From: Eurosta solidaginis
Taxonomy: Eukaryota > Arthropoda > Insecta > Diptera > Tephritidae
DNA: 64,000 nt
Direction: 5' to 3'
Assembly: GCF_040869045.1 (NCBI RefSeq)
Contig: NC_090322.1
Span: 278,654,662 to 278,718,661 of the forward strand
Under the pieces are notes generated by a model. It saw only the letters and a program-made list of their open reading frames with translations, was not told where the DNA came from and ran no database searches. The position numbers were made by a program, and so were the translations under genes. The first letter of the stretch is position 1. Each line of letters begins with the position of its first letter. This document shows, piece by piece, positions 1-10,986 of this stretch.

Positions 1-411
1 GTATTAAACTGTTGGTGCTAATTGCAGGATCAGATCGAAAGGATATTAACTGTGTAAAGGGTGCACTCTCTCAGTGTTGTATGTTTGTCTTATCTATACT
101 ATGCTTGCTAGACTGAGAGAATTGCCCTTCTATTAATTTTCAATGCCAATATATTTTGAGTATATCACACCTCAAAGTACTAAAGAAAAAGAAAGAATTT
201 AAAATTACCATCAGCTTTAAGGATAAAATATTTTCACAAAAAAAAAAAAAAAAAAAAATGGTTTAAAGAAAAGAAAAAAATTCTATTTAAAAAAATAATA
301 TTTAGGAAAGGATTTGTTTTTATGTATTTAAGGAAATCAACGTTTTGGCCATTTCGGAAAGATCCGCGGTTTTTTCCTCAAAATCTCGCAGATCGTACAA
401 AAATTGTCAGG
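1..411. other. Unassigned AT-rich stretch
   Basis: No gene or element recognised. It holds a 21-base A run at 238-258. A short open frame from 322 runs into the neighbouring repeat and has no recognisable content. Confidence 0.5.
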
Positions 412-2055
412 AGTAGCTCCTTGCGGAGGGATTGTCTCTCGTTCACTTACTCCAGAGGAGCTTCGAATCTAACCCCGGTCTTTGGAGTTGGTACTGCTGC
501 GTCTGCTGAAAAGAAATAGAGATACATAAAATGGTCGCATTTTTGTCTGTATATCTCGTGCAAAGCGTAGTTTCACCTGGGGTTAACTCCTAATAATCGT
601 CGCGAACACAATTTCTTTAATTCATTTGTGGCTCCTTGGCGGTCACGCACAAAGGCGACTTACGGTTGCTGTTAATGGTCTATTTATACTCATGACTCTC
701 GTGGCACAGGGCGCCTCCAGTTTTTCGGCTGTTTTTAAGAGCTAAAATTCCCAACGTGCGAACAGTAGCAATCCCGACCACCAGTCGCTACCACGCATCC
801 TGCCCCTTATACCATATGCCAGGACAGAAGCCATACGACTGCGACTTCGAACTCATACCTTCGTCGACTTCACTTTCCTAGAAGCTCTAGCTGTACCTCC
901 GAAGACTTTCTAACTGATGGTTTTGCCGCGTAATACTACCGAACTACACCATAGAAACACCTTGAAATGTTAGGGAGTGACTATTCGGCCCTCGAAATGA
1001 TAAGCAGTCTAAGTGGATGTCATTGCGTAACTCATGGGTGAAAATCGTATAATCCCCGGCGCATCTAAATAATTAAAATTTCACAAGAACCCTGGATAAA
1101 ATTTTTAAAATGTAGACGAAAGTTTGCAGACGTTTGTGTTCACAACATTGATTTCAATAGTCTTCGTTAAATCAAAACGATATTTTAGAATGACAGTCGA
1201 TCGATTTAAGTTGAAAGATGTAGGGTAGTAGCACACACGGTCATTAGTTCGACTGTCTTGAGAAAGCTTGTGCTTCACCACTTTGAGTGTTCTTGCGAAG
1301 GACAAAGCCTGTAGGTGATATTTAAACTTGGTTGATAGGCTATAATCAATGTGATTCACTCCAAGCGACTACTTTTGGATAGGGCCGCCAACTTTAGGAA
1401 ATGTCAAACCGGGAGACTTGGGTGTTGAAGAATGAAGCGGAAATCAAAATTTACATTTAAGACGCTATTGTATAGTTTCGTAAATCAACAACAGATGTTT
1501 GAATGTAAGCCCAAGTGACCTTCTCATACGTACATATGTGCTCAACTTAAGTACTCAACTCAAAGGAGTGTTTATGCCCCTAGAACCTAGTAAAGGATTT
1601 TGCATCACTGATTTCGTTTCTTCTTTCAGCCAATCGCAATATACAATTTTTGAAAAAATCTGCACTTTTTTGGGTAATTTGCTTTTTTTAACAACTTGAG
1701 GACAATTCGAAAACATTTTCGCCTTAGGTCATTTTATTTGAATTCATTGTTCATTATTAATTTTTTGAAAAAAATATGCATTGTGAGCATATAAATTTAT
1801 TATATAACTTTTCTTTTAGTGTTTTGTTTTAAAAACTTTGTGAATTGGGTGATGCAAAGTCCGTGTTAAGCTGACATCGAAAGCGCCTGATTTATAAATA
1901 ACTTTTGAACAGTTAGAAGAGTTAAATTTCGCAATTCGTTTCTTATAACTGGCACTGATGCGCATCCGTTGATGACACTTTCGACCATATCCGCCCAATT
2001 TTCGACATGAACAATAAATAAATGGCCTTAAAAGAGTAGAAAATATAGTAACACT
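412..2055 (+). repeat. Unclassified dispersed repeat, copy 1
   Basis: Most of this stretch recurs elsewhere in the window. Segments 430-960, 1105-1320 and 1895-2055 recur in reverse orientation, in matching order, between 45372 and 43468. Segment 1315-1850 recurs in direct orientation at 5654-6173. The shared blocks differ by scattered substitutions and small indels, so the copies are old. I see no coding region, clear terminal repeats or target duplications, so the class is unknown; a non-autonomous DNA element or Helentron-like repeat is possible. The ends given are where similarity to the other copies fades. Confidence 0.7.
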
Positions 2056-2321
2056 AGAGACAATTTTAAGATAGAGATGTTGCACGCACGAAAAATAATG
2101 TGCAGCAAGCTTCACAAAATTCTAGTGGCTCATTCCATTTCAAGACACCCGGTCCGCGCAGGACATGATTTTTGATTTCGATGAAATTTTAATATGTTGT
2201 TCTTTGGTCAAATAATAATGAATGTTGTCAATAATAAATGTGATATTTTAACTAATTTTAAGCATTTGGCATTGATCGCCTTGTATGCTGATATGTATTG
2301 CATCAATATATGGCGAAAAAA

Positions 2322-2572
2322 AAGTTTAATATTCAAAAATTCACATTCTGAAAACAATGAGGTTTGGCTAACAGATATTTACCCAAGTTGAAACATAAAC
2401 TGTTCACTCGATATAAAAAAAGTTTAAACAAATACAAAGCCGTTATTTGAAAAAAAAAATGTCATAAGGAATGTTTAATATTCAAAAATTCATATCTGGA
2501 AAACAACGAGTTTTGGCTAATAGGCATTTGCCAAGTTGAAATATAACAGTTCATATTTCTCAATATAGAAAA
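2322..2572. repeat. Imperfect direct repeat pair (about 100 bp, 149 bp apart)
   Basis: Units at 2322-2420 and 2471-2572 share the order TTTAATATTCAAAAATTCA, GAAAACAA, TTTGGCTAA, CAAGTTGAAA and GTTCA, roughly four bases in five identical. The rest of 2056-2820 is AT-rich and shows nothing else recognisable. Confidence 0.65.
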
Positions 2573-3132
2573 AGAAACAACAAAAAAATAACATTTTTTG
2601 AGAAATAAATTTTTGAAAAAAGTCATAAATTTTTACTAAATACTAAACAATTTTTTTATTTAAACTATATGCTATTGATTATAAAGTTATATAAAAGTAA
2701 ATATAATAACGAACATTTCCAAGACAAAATCATGAGAATCGGTTAATTTTCGACAAAGCAATTGACAGTTGAAAAAACAGGTAAATAAAATACCGATTGC
2801 ATTTTATGGAATTCAATTTTTCATTTCATTTCATTTATTTAACAAATTTGTACAGCTAAGAAATTAAAGTCTTTTATATGTACATCAACTGACATCAAAA
2901 ACTTATGCTAATACATTTTATGTAAATGGGAAGCTCACAATATAAAATTTAAAGAAAATTAAAATTTACGTACTGACATAAAAGTATGCGTTTTTATATG
3001 AATTTACTTAAATTAATCTTATAACTATTACAAATTAATCTAGACACATGAATAGCGGAGGTACAGAAAACAATGAAAGGAGAAACAAGGAAATTAGGTG
3101 ACATAAAGATTATTTTAGAAAGAGTATTTTAG

Positions 3133-3483
3133 TCAAAATATAGAAGAAATATCAACATTAGCGAAGTATTTCAGTATAATGATTTTGAAGTTGCTATTAT
3201 TCAGCCCTACACTAATTGATTCGGGAATTGAGTTCCAAAGTGTAATAGCGCTAATAAAAAACAATCTGCTAGACGTTAAGTATTTGAACATTGGAACCAC
3301 CAATCTACGGTTTCTTTGAGACCTGGTAAAATGCAGCTTGTCATAAAGATACTTGCGGACCTTACATTCTAATAGTTTAAACATGAACATGCAGTTTCTG
3401 GCAGCCAAGTAATTAAGGATGTTGCATCCCAGAATTTTATCCCTCCAGGGTGATATGTGATCGTATCGACTTACCCCATACAC
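3133..3483 (-). pseudogene. LINE reverse transcriptase C-terminal region
   Basis: An open frame of 116 codons whose pattern is the thumb/C-terminal part of LINE ORF2: a YDHISPWRDK stretch, then a basic RNRRLVVP segment, then AITLWNSIPESI near the end. Jockey/I-type polymerases commonly close with a similar 'LWNSLP' block. The apparent ATG is only the first methionine after the hAT insertion. Upstream codons on the far side of the insertion (TMQLIVPHFTY and following, near 4379-4476) continue the same protein. It cannot be functional because the protein is split and the 5' half is missing. Confidence 0.85.
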
Positions 3484-3493
3484 GTACCTGGTA

Positions 3494-4370
3494 CAATGGC
3501 GGATACAGGGGGGGGGGGGGCGATGGGGCGATCGCCCCCCCCCCCCCCCCCCCCCAAGACCTACCTGAATAAATATTGGGCGTGCTTAATTTGCCAGAAA
3601 TTGAAATGCATTTTTTAGATTTCCGTAAAATTGAGATTGAATGAAATATTTCTTATCTTCTTTTGTCTGCTTGTCTAGCGAAAAAAGGTAAATAATAAAT
3701 AAATGAGTTTTGTTTTTTGCGCTTATTGCCGCAGATATGCCATGGTTTGTGAATAAAATAGTTGAAACATGGTGACCTTGCAAAACATAAAAAAATTCTT
3801 CATTTCTTCATTTTTTTTTATAAAAGTTCCGGAACACACCTAATATGTCGTTTCATTTATGCAATATGAGAGCCACTGATGACCTGATACGGAACTTTTT
3901 TTCTCTCTCAATTCGTTTCCAGGCATGGGGCTCGAAATCAGCTGTCTGTTCATTCAATTGTAAACAAAAGTTCATTCGTTGTAAACAAAAGTTCATTCGT
4001 TTCCAAGAATGGGGTCTGAAATCAAATTATTCATCTCTTTTTTTCCTTTTTTGATTGCTGCAATAGATATAGATTCAAAATAACTCCACCTAGTTAAAGC
4101 CACAAGTGAAACTCTCTTATCAGAAAGAACTAGCTTCTACCTTTGAGCTGTATAAAATCATTTCTTGATTGTTTTTTGTTCGAATTCTTTCAATTAGTTG
4201 AGCTAATTTGAGTGCTTAAAGACATGTTCGATACGTTTATTTGTAATTATGTCAAAATGGTGTTCTGAAGTTAATCATTAATTTATATTACTGACTTCCA
4301 TGGCAAAAATGGATTTTGAGCTTTCGGCCATGATCGCCCCCCCTCATCTGGAGACCTGTATCCGCCCCTG
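3494..4370. mobile_element. hAT-type non-autonomous transposon with 8-bp target duplication
   Basis: The element is 877 bp. Its left end reads CAATGGCGGATACAGG; its right end, reverse complemented, reads CAGGGGCGGATACAGG, 14 of 16 identical. ACCTGGTA occurs at 3486-3493 and again at 4371-4378, the 8-bp duplication expected of hAT elements. CAGGGGCGGAT-type ends are a known hAT signature. Just inside the left end are a 13-base G run (3508-3520) and a 21-base C run (3535-3555). A short internal direct repeat of TGTAAACAAAAGTTCATTCG occurs near 3959-4001. No transposase frame is visible. Confidence 0.9.
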
Positions 4371-4607
4371 ACCTGGTAACATTATTGAAGGTTACATTGA
4401 TCTTGTTGGCGGACTCCGAGTCAAGTTTAGTATACACAAGTTCAAAGTATGTGAAGTGGGGTACAATTAGCTGCATTGTAAGCTTGCGACGAGTTTCCTG
4501 TGGTGTGAACGGTGCCGATATGTGTAAGGTCCGCAGTATTACATAAACATTGCGGACTGCTTTATTAACATGGTCGAAAGGAGTTAATTTGTTATTTAAT
4601 ACAAAGC

Positions 4608-5089
4608 CTAAATTTTTAACTTTGCCAGTGGTACTAAGGCCTGCGAGCCGATCTTTAAAAATGGAATACTTTCAGGGTCGATTTCATTTCTGGATATCGG
4701 CATAACGTACGATTTTGCAGCGTTAAGACATAAAGCGTTGTTTTTAGCCCAACAGAATACAACAGACAGATCACAGTTTACTTTGAAGCGTAAGGCTTCA
4801 ACGAGGCCAACACGATTAGAGAGGTACAACTGAATATCATCAGCATATGCATGGACGTTAACATATTTACACACGGAAAGCACATCATTGACAAACATAC
4901 TAAATAATAGAGGACCAAGAACTGATCCCTGAGGAATACCTGCCTTAATGGATTTGAATTCTGACGAAGCTTTCTCTCCTCTGACCTTTTGTTCCCTACC
5001 CTGTGGCTAACTAGCCACGACTTTAATGGAACTATCAGAAAAGGCAAAGAAGTGACTGAGTTTCCAGCAAATAGCTCGTGGTTGGCCAA
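4608..5089 (-). pseudogene. LINE reverse transcriptase core (YADD region)
   Basis: Two overlapping minus-strand frames encode the palm domain. One carries the YADD catalytic box (4838-4849) in AYADDIQLYLSN. The other frame holds the preceding stretch. Directly upstream, around 4905-4945, the codons read GIPQGSVLGPLLF, the classic motif of LINE polymerases, in the YADD frame. The first catalytic aspartate region lies at or beyond the 5' break near 5100. The frame stops at 4608 although the family continues, showing decay. This is the 5' part of the relic that ends at 2820. Confidence 0.85.
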
Positions 5090-5108
5090 ATCTAATGCCT
5101 TAGAGAAA

Positions 5109-5653
5109 CTATTTTTTTTTTTACTTTTATTTTCGTTCAGTTCCCTTCACAGAGGTAATTCTCAAACTTGTTATGAAATGTTTTAAGTATATATGCAGAT
5201 TACGTCTTCAAATAAGAATAATTTCTCAATAAGAGAAATGTATGAAAAAATGCATATAATGCAACTTTCGAATTTTAATAAAAAATTTTTTGTTATAAAT
5301 ATTTTTTTTATGGCAAAAAAAATATTATTAATAAAAAATAAATGGGTACCTATTGAAAAAAATACTTTCCCCTCCCACGAAAAATCAAGCACCAACCGTT
5401 CTTGAATTGAGACCGAAAAATGTTAAATCGACCCCAAATCGTTCTCGAAGCGCGAGAACGAAAAATCTTAAATCAAGCCCAAGAGAGCTTGAAATGAGCA
5501 CAGAAGTTTCACACATCAATACCAAACTGGTCATAAAATACGAACGGTGTGCTTGGAAAAACTCTTCTTAAAACAAGCCCATCGGTCACGAGTTAAGAAA
5601 AAACGTACTTAACAGACATTTGTCAACGAATGTTTTTAATTTTGAACTTGAAC
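5109..5653. other. Unassigned AT-rich stretch with small hairpins
   Basis: No gene recognised. It begins with a T run at about 5111-5122. Short perfect hairpins occur at 5221-5239 (ATTTCTC stem) and 5440-5460 (CGTTCTCG stem, 5-base loop). Overlapping open frames on both strands at 5183-5405 reflect stop-poor AT-rich sequence. Confidence 0.5.
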
Positions 5654-6173
5654 GTGATATTTAAACTTTGTCGATAGGCTAGAATCAATGTGATTCACTC
5701 CAAGGGACTAGCTGGGATAGGGCGCCAACTTTAGAAATGTCAAACCGACAGGCTTGGGTATTGAAAGATGAAGTGTGAAAATTAAAATTAACATTTCAGA
5801 CGCTATTTTAAAGTTTCGCAAATAAACAACAGATATTTGAATATAATGCCAAGCGATTTTTCAAACCCTTCTCATACGTACAAATATATTCGACTTATGT
5901 ATGAGGTGAGAATCGTTTCAAAGGAGTGTTTAACCCCCTGGAACCTACTAATGGCTTTTGCATCACTGATTTCGTTTATAGTTTTAGCCAATCGGAATAT
6001 AGAAGTAACTTGCTTTCTTAACAACTTAAGGGAAATTTGAAAACATGTTCGACTTGGGTGATTTTATTTGAATTCATTGTTACATACTAAATGTTTGAAA
6101 AAATTATGCAAAGTGAGCATTTAAATTGTTTATATAACTTTTCTTTCAGTGTTTTGTTTTAATAACTTTATGA
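5654..6173 (+). repeat. Unclassified dispersed repeat, copy 2
   Basis: Direct-orientation copy of 1315-1850. Shared blocks include GTGATATTTAAACTT, ATAGGCT, AATCAATGTGATTCACTCCA, AAAGGAGTGTTTA, TTTTGCATCACTGATTTCGTTT and CTTTTC(T)TT..AGTGTTTTGTTTTAA. Only the second half of the family is present. It ends at a GCG microsatellite. Confidence 0.8.
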
Positions 6174-6174
6174 A

Positions 6175-6192
6175 GCGGCGGCGGCGGCGGCG
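6175..6192. repeat. (GCG)6 microsatellite
   Basis: Six uninterrupted GCG triplets, a marked GC-rich island in AT-rich sequence, lying exactly at the edge of the copy-2 repeat. Confidence 0.95.
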
Positions 6193-7029
6193 TTTATCGT
6201 CGGCGTATATCTCTGCTATGTATATCGTGAAGATGGCTTCAGGGATACAATTAGTCCACATCTAGTAAACGGATTGAGAAATCCCAAATACTTTTACTTT
6301 GAAATAAAGACGTCGTCAGTAGTTTGATATCTTTATTGTACAAACATATTCAAACGATACCTACGTATTCAAAAGATAGGGCCTAGGCCCTAATCTGTTA
6401 ATTAGATCTCAGCTGAAACAACAGTGAACATTTCACTGAATTCGATGCAGTGTTTTCTAAGTTATGCGAGTGCAAATATACAGATAGACCGAGAAAAAAT
6501 CCTAAAAACTGTTGATTTGTGTTCAGGACCCCTCCTATTATTTTTTCTTAAATATCTTCATATTGGGGCGGAGCTTACTCGCGATGACATCTGGTAACGT
6601 TTCGGCGGAAAATGCGAACGGCGACCCCTTTCTCCTGCCTATAACCATATAACCTATAACCTATACCCCCTCTCCTCACTCAGGGCCAAGTTTCCTCTAA
6701 ACAGGGGCTATTCGTCAAACGTGGCGAAGAGGCACCTAAGGTGCCCCTTGCCTTATTAATATATATGACGGATTAAGAGAGGACAACTCGATAAAACCCG
6801 TAATTCCGAGTGTCATCCGAACCGTGCTCATGAGATGAATGGCACTATGTTAGTGTGTCTTGTAATGGTGGCCTCCAGATACCTGACGCCCTCTGGTTGC
6901 AACTAGTTTTGCTGGGATAGCTGACTAGCTGACCGATCTTCCACCATACTTGTGGGTATAATTTATGGAAAAAATAACAAAAATTACAAAAACCTAAAAA
7001 CAGCTCCCAAAAAAACAGTTAAATTTCGA
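6193..7029. other. Unassigned stretch
   Basis: No gene or element recognised. A short ATAACC/CTATAACC repeat lies at 6641-6666. Sequence just before 7030 may be the 5' leader of the following LINE. Confidence 0.4.
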
Positions 7030-7036
7030 CTTTTCG

Positions 7037-7466
7037 GTGCAAGCTGAATCAGCTGCCGCCACAGACATGCCCGGGTCGAAAAGGCCCCTTCATGATGTGG
7101 AGAGGGCAGATATGGAGATTCTACAGGATGCATATCCGATAAAATCACAATCCACAATCTCGCCGGAGGATGAACAGAGGCTTTTTGCCTCTCCGGCGAA
7201 GAGTGATCAGCCTGGCCAAGCTGTAGACCTATGTGGTGCTGCTCATAAGCGCCTCAAGTGACTTAAGGGGAGTTAATTACGACGAAGCCAAGGAGAGGTC
7301 AGTCAAAAGAGACCGCTCAAATATATCAACTCCACCAGAGAAAGAGCACAAAAATATGTCGCTGCCCACAGCTGACAATACAAAACTATTGTCAGAAGCT
7401 GTGGAAAGCTTTGCATCGAATGTCGAGGCACCCATACCTCCCCATCGCGATGCAACAGTTGGGTAG
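7037..7466 (+). pseudogene. LINE ORF1-like region, frameshifted
   Basis: Two overlapping frames, 7037-7261 and 7233-7466, both rich in charged residues and serine with no clear hydrophobic core. Beyond 7466 the sequence stays charged (an acidic EEEAEEADM stretch near 7640-7680). Position ahead of polymerase motifs suggests a broken ORF1 (Gag-like, nucleic-acid-binding). I see no zinc knuckles or named domain, so the assignment rests on context only. Confidence 0.45.
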
Positions 7467-7825
7467 ACAGCAACATTTAGGGAAGTCCTGAGTAGGGTAA
7501 GGCTGGCCATAATCGCACTGGTTATCCAACCACGACCTGGTCTTCAGAGGAACTGAGGGCCATACAAAAAGCCATCCAAAAGAGGCAAACAAGGCAACCA
7601 CCTCGTGGGAGCCCCAATGCCAGGGAAGGGAATAGAAAAGGATGAGGAGGAGGCTGAAGAAGCCGATATGTCGGCTAATAATAGGTCAAGCAAGGTGGCC
7701 GAAAAGACCGCAACTAATGTCTCCGCTCCCAATTAAAGCCAAAAAACCAAGAAAAAGGTCTGTAGATAGCCTTCATCCAGAGCCCTGGATTCTACGCCGT
7801 GCCGTAAAATGCCTGAACAGTACTG

Positions 7826-8152
7826 ATGGTAAGTTAATCTATGCCACTAGTTCTCGCCTACGAGCGGCGATGCTTCTAAGCAACAAACTTATGTTTCTTC
7901 CACTTTTGCAGTTCTTGACGGCTGATTTGGTAGCAAAAACTCCAGTTTCAAGAGGCAAGCAAGAGGCAATTTTGGCCTCTGCAAACTTTACGGTTGAAGA
8001 AAAAACGTCCCCAACAGGTACTGTCAACAGAGTAGTATACCATGGATCCTCTGATGTGATTCTCATCAACAACAGGGGTGAGTACCTCCTTGAGCTCATT
8101 AGTAGTAGCAATATAAGCATATTTACCATCAGCGGTAAAGAAAAACGCCTAG
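7826..8152 (+). other. Possible spliced small gene (two short introns) inside the LINE
   Basis: Four well-formed splice signals appear in correct order: donor GTAAGT at 7829, acceptor TTCCACTTTTGCAG ending 7911, donor GTGAGT at 8078 and acceptor TTTACCATCAG ending 8132. They would define introns of 83 and 55 bp, typical fly sizes, around a 166-bp exon. Reading from the ATG at 7826-7828 gives about 62 codons, including TADLVAKTPVSRGKQEA and GTVNRVVYHGSSDVILINN, with TAG at 8150. I do not recognise the product. A caution is that one frame stays open straight through from 7642 to 8511, so unspliced LINE coding is an alternative reading. Confidence 0.35.
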
Positions 8153-8389
8153 CAACAAAGCTCACCACTGTCAAAGGAGTGAAATGGGCCTTGTCTACTT
8201 CTAGCCCATTCAAGTCACAAGGACCGGATGGGGTGTATCCTTTTCTGTTACAGCAAGGGATAAATCATATAGCCCCAGCCTTATCCACTTTATATGAGGC
8301 ATCACTACTGTTCGGCCATATTCCATACAGGTGGGCAGAGGTTAAGGTAGTATTTATACCTAAGCCAGGAAAGCCCGAAAGGATGGATC
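8153..8389 (+). pseudogene. LINE reverse transcriptase finger fragment
   Basis: The codons contain SPFKSQGPDGVYP, then a helix-rich stretch, then HIPYRWAEVKVVFIPKPGKP. This is the start of LINE polymerase domains ('PGPDGI.P...W....V.FIPKPGK'). The expected next block (RPISL, the first catalytic aspartate, YADD) is absent; within about 60 bases the sequence is in the RNase H domain. Confidence 0.8.
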
Positions 8390-8452
8390 GAAATTCGATG
8401 ACGGAAGAACGGAGCTGGCATCTATGGGCCGAGCTTCAACAAACCGATACCA

Positions 8453-8884
8453 GTGGGATGCTACCCCACCATATTTCAGGCAGAAAGCTACGCAATAGAA
8501 GTTTGTGGTAGAGGATGTCTGCGGAGAGGCTCATCTTCAAAGAGCATCTATATTATTTCGGACAGCCAGGCGGCCCTGCGTGCCATGCATTCCTATCCTA
8601 CACAATTATACGACAGCTTTGAAATCCTTAATGACCTGGGGGTCAAAAACAAGGTTTTGTTAGGATGGGTTTCCGGACATCAGGGACATGAAGGCAGTGA
8701 ACAAGCAGATAACCTAGCAAATCAAGGATCTACAGCAGCATTCTATTGTCTAGAGGCCTTTTGTGGACTCACAAAAGCGCACACCAGGGGAACATTAAGT
8801 AACTGGGAAAGAAAACAATTCAGACGTCACTGGATTGACTCTCAGGGCAAAGACAGGCCAAATTGTTTATTCTTCCGGCAATGA
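8453..8884 (+). pseudogene. LINE RNase H domain
   Basis: The 143-codon frame shows TIFQAESYAI (catalytic Glu), IISDSQAALRA (catalytic Asp) and WVSGHQGHEGSEQADNLANQGS (His loop and last Asp). RNase H removes the RNA strand of the RNA/DNA hybrid during retrotransposition. The first acidic motif (DGSK) has been lost in the deletion that joins this domain to the polymerase fragment. The following codons (TGYHTGHCGLQYDLSKLNLSD, about 8936-8998) look like the tail that normally carries the zinc-binding cysteines. Confidence 0.85.
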
Positions 8885-9126
8885 AAGTATCAGCCAAACT
8901 CTTTAATCTAAGCAGGGAGGACCCACGAACTCTCACTGGGTACCATACAGGACACTGTGGTCTACAATATGACCTAAGTAAGTTAAATCTATCCGATACT
9001 CAAAATTGTGATATGAAGTAAAAACCGTTGAGGGACACTTAGATACATTGAAAGCCTCCACATAGAAAATCAAGATGAAAGGCCATGCAGAAAAGATCTA
9101 CACAAAGGTCGCGGTGCTTCCAGGCC

Positions 9127-9150
9127 TAATAATAATAATAATAATAATAA
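9127..9150 (+). repeat. (TAA)n tail of the LINE
   Basis: Eight tandem TAA triplets mark the LINE 3' terminus. TAA-repeat tails are known for I-factor-type LINEs. Confidence 0.8.
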
Positions 9151-9164
9151 AATAAAAAATAAAG

Positions 9165-9634
9165 TATTCGAATCGAGCTCAAAGCCTAACAATCATTATT
9201 TTATCATTATTGTTATTATGATAAAGTTATCTTTAAATAATAAATATTTTAAATTAGAATAGAAGAAAGAAAAATGTTTAGACAACTACCAAAGCTCATT
9301 ATATAGATTCATTTCGGGAACTGCTAAATTCCTTCATCGGCAACGTTTATGCGCCGCTGCTATAACCACTTAGCTGTCACATCGGTTGTTTGTTTGTCTT
9401 CATTATTTCTACTTTTATCCTGTTCCTTGCAATTGATTTTCACTGCGCTGCGACATCTATTGCAGAAACGATGTGAAAATTGGACTTGTTTCATGGCAAT
9501 GATGCCACAGTGTCATATTTATTGACACTTTTTCCCCGTGCTCTGGGATGTGTTAACAATTTTTGTAGTTATATTTGCCTACTGATTTGTAAGATTGCGG
9601 GCTCGATTCGAGTTCAAGGCCTAACAATAATTAT
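9165..9634. repeat. Pair of about 33-bp direct repeats 437 bp apart
   Basis: 9165-9198 and 9602-9634 share the pattern CGA.TCGAG.TCAA.GCCTAACAAT.ATTA. The stretch between is AT-rich without a recognised gene. The repeated motif looks like a tRNA-style B-box region, so these may be two SINE remnants; this is a guess. Confidence 0.5.
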
Positions 9635-9883
9635 AGAATTTGAAATTGAGTTTAATTAAGTAGACAAACGCTTACTTCTATAATTATAGCACAACTTACG
9701 GAATATGGTAACATAACTTTAATTCTACAACATGTTTTTTGTGATCACAGATTTTCGGTAATTTTATTGGTAGGTATTTCAGTAACAATAATTATTTTTT
9801 CATTCTTCTATTATTTTCTTTCACCACTAAATTCGCCACTTTTTTCCCTTCTTTCAGCATCAAAAAGTAGTTCAAGGGGAAAG

Positions 9884-9982
9884 TTAGGTAAGGTAGAACT
9901 GGACGATCAATAAAGACCTCATATAGACTCAATATTTCCATAGTGTTACCAGAATTTGTTTGACGACCAAACGGAAGAACCC
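9884..9982 (-). mobile_element. LINE 3'-end fragment
   Basis: Reverse complement of the 3' region of the LINEs ending near 17826 and 25680. It includes TGGTCGTCAAACAAAT, GGTAACACTATGGA and GGTCTTTATTGA. No coding content. Confidence 0.75.
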
Positions 9983-10986
9983 TGGCAGCTCAGCCGCCCC
10001 AATAGCTAGGATTGACTTATTTCTGAATCGACACAGTAAATAGCAGACCAGACCACTTCGGTTAATTAAGAACCATCAAGTCGAAAGTGAACTTAGCCGC
10101 TTTTACTGCTGTAACGACGATATGCACAAATACATCAATGTACATATATATATGTTGAAGTTACATATAACAATTTCAATAACATCATATCAGATGTTGT
10201 TTTGTGGAATCGCTCAAAACTTATTTTAATTGATTTTATTCATTAATCATTGACGCCGCATTTAAAGGTTATTAAGTACTCGTGCGGCTTCCGTTCAAAC
10301 TCAGAATCGATTAGATTGGATATGTCCGTAACGAATTCATTCATTGGATGACTCTGCATACGTAAAAACAATTGTTACGTACTTACATATTCACATGTAC
10401 ATATATGGTAGAAAGGAAAATGTTTGCCACGTTTGGAATCCCGAAATTTTCGGAAAATGTTTGGCGCTCTCCGAAATCCCGAGATCCCTACTCTTATTTT
10501 GAATCGCCTAGCTTTTTGTTCGGTAAACAATATAAGTACATGCATACTTAGAAATAACTTCAATCGTTTAAATATTTTTGCTTTTTTTATTAAATTATTT
10601 GTTAGTTATACTTTAGGTCAGGGATACCTTTACACTTAAAATTTTCAGTATATTTAAAGTATTTTCTGATGAAAATAAAACTTCCCCGTTTTTCGTATTA
10701 CCGAGAATTAAAATTTTATTAAACAATAATGATACCGATACAAAAAATAAAGAAGTTATGTCAACTTTTAGCCATACCCGTACACCTCTGGCCCATTAAA
10801 CTCGAACAACCCCTAAAGCTCAGGTGACATATTGTAGACATATTTTTTACAATACACTAACGAAATATAAGGCTAAGCATTTGCTACGTCAATTTTGAAT
10901 AGCAAATCAACAACTTTCAGAACAAAACAAAATATGCAAAGAAAAAATTTAACCTGAATAAAGTTGTTCACGATCCGTACCTTTTT
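9983..10986. other. Unassigned AT-rich stretch
   Basis: No gene recognised. It contains a short TA run (about 10142-10152) and opposite-strand small open frames at 10375-10639 without recognisable content. Confidence 0.4.

Larger units (their letters stand above)
2820..5108 (-). mobile_element. 5'-truncated LINE split by a hAT-type element
   Basis: A non-LTR retrotransposon relic on the minus strand. Its 5' side, near 5100, enters in the reverse transcriptase domain. The catalytic core lies at 4608-5089 and the C-terminal region at 3133-3483. The 3' end near 2820 carries short AAATG-type repeats instead of a long poly(A). Codons continue across the 3494-4370 insertion when the insert and one 8-bp duplication are set aside, so the LINE is older than the insertion. 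RNase H, endonuclease and ORF1 are absent. The clade looks Jockey/I-like, judged only from motif style. Confidence 0.85.
7030..9160 (+). mobile_element. RNase-H-type LINE with its reverse transcriptase core deleted
   Basis: In order: a charged ORF1-like region (7037-7640), a gene-like block of unclear origin (about 7826-8152), the first reverse transcriptase motifs (8153-8389), RNase H (8453-8884), a C-terminal tail (8885-9030) and a 3' end in TAA repeats (9127-9150). The codons jump from the polymerase finger motif straight to the RNase H domain. The endonuclease, the palm motifs including YADD, and the RNase H N-terminus are therefore missing. TAA-repeat tails and RNase H are features of the I/LOA group. 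Confidence 0.85.

Noticed and set aside
5183..5405. Overlapping 70-codon frames on both strands
   Set aside because: AT-rich low-complexity sequence with few stops on either strand; no motif.
9165..9634. A small LTR element between the two direct repeats
   Set aside because: Repeats are only about 33 bp and imperfect, with no TG...CA ends, primer-binding site or coding between them.
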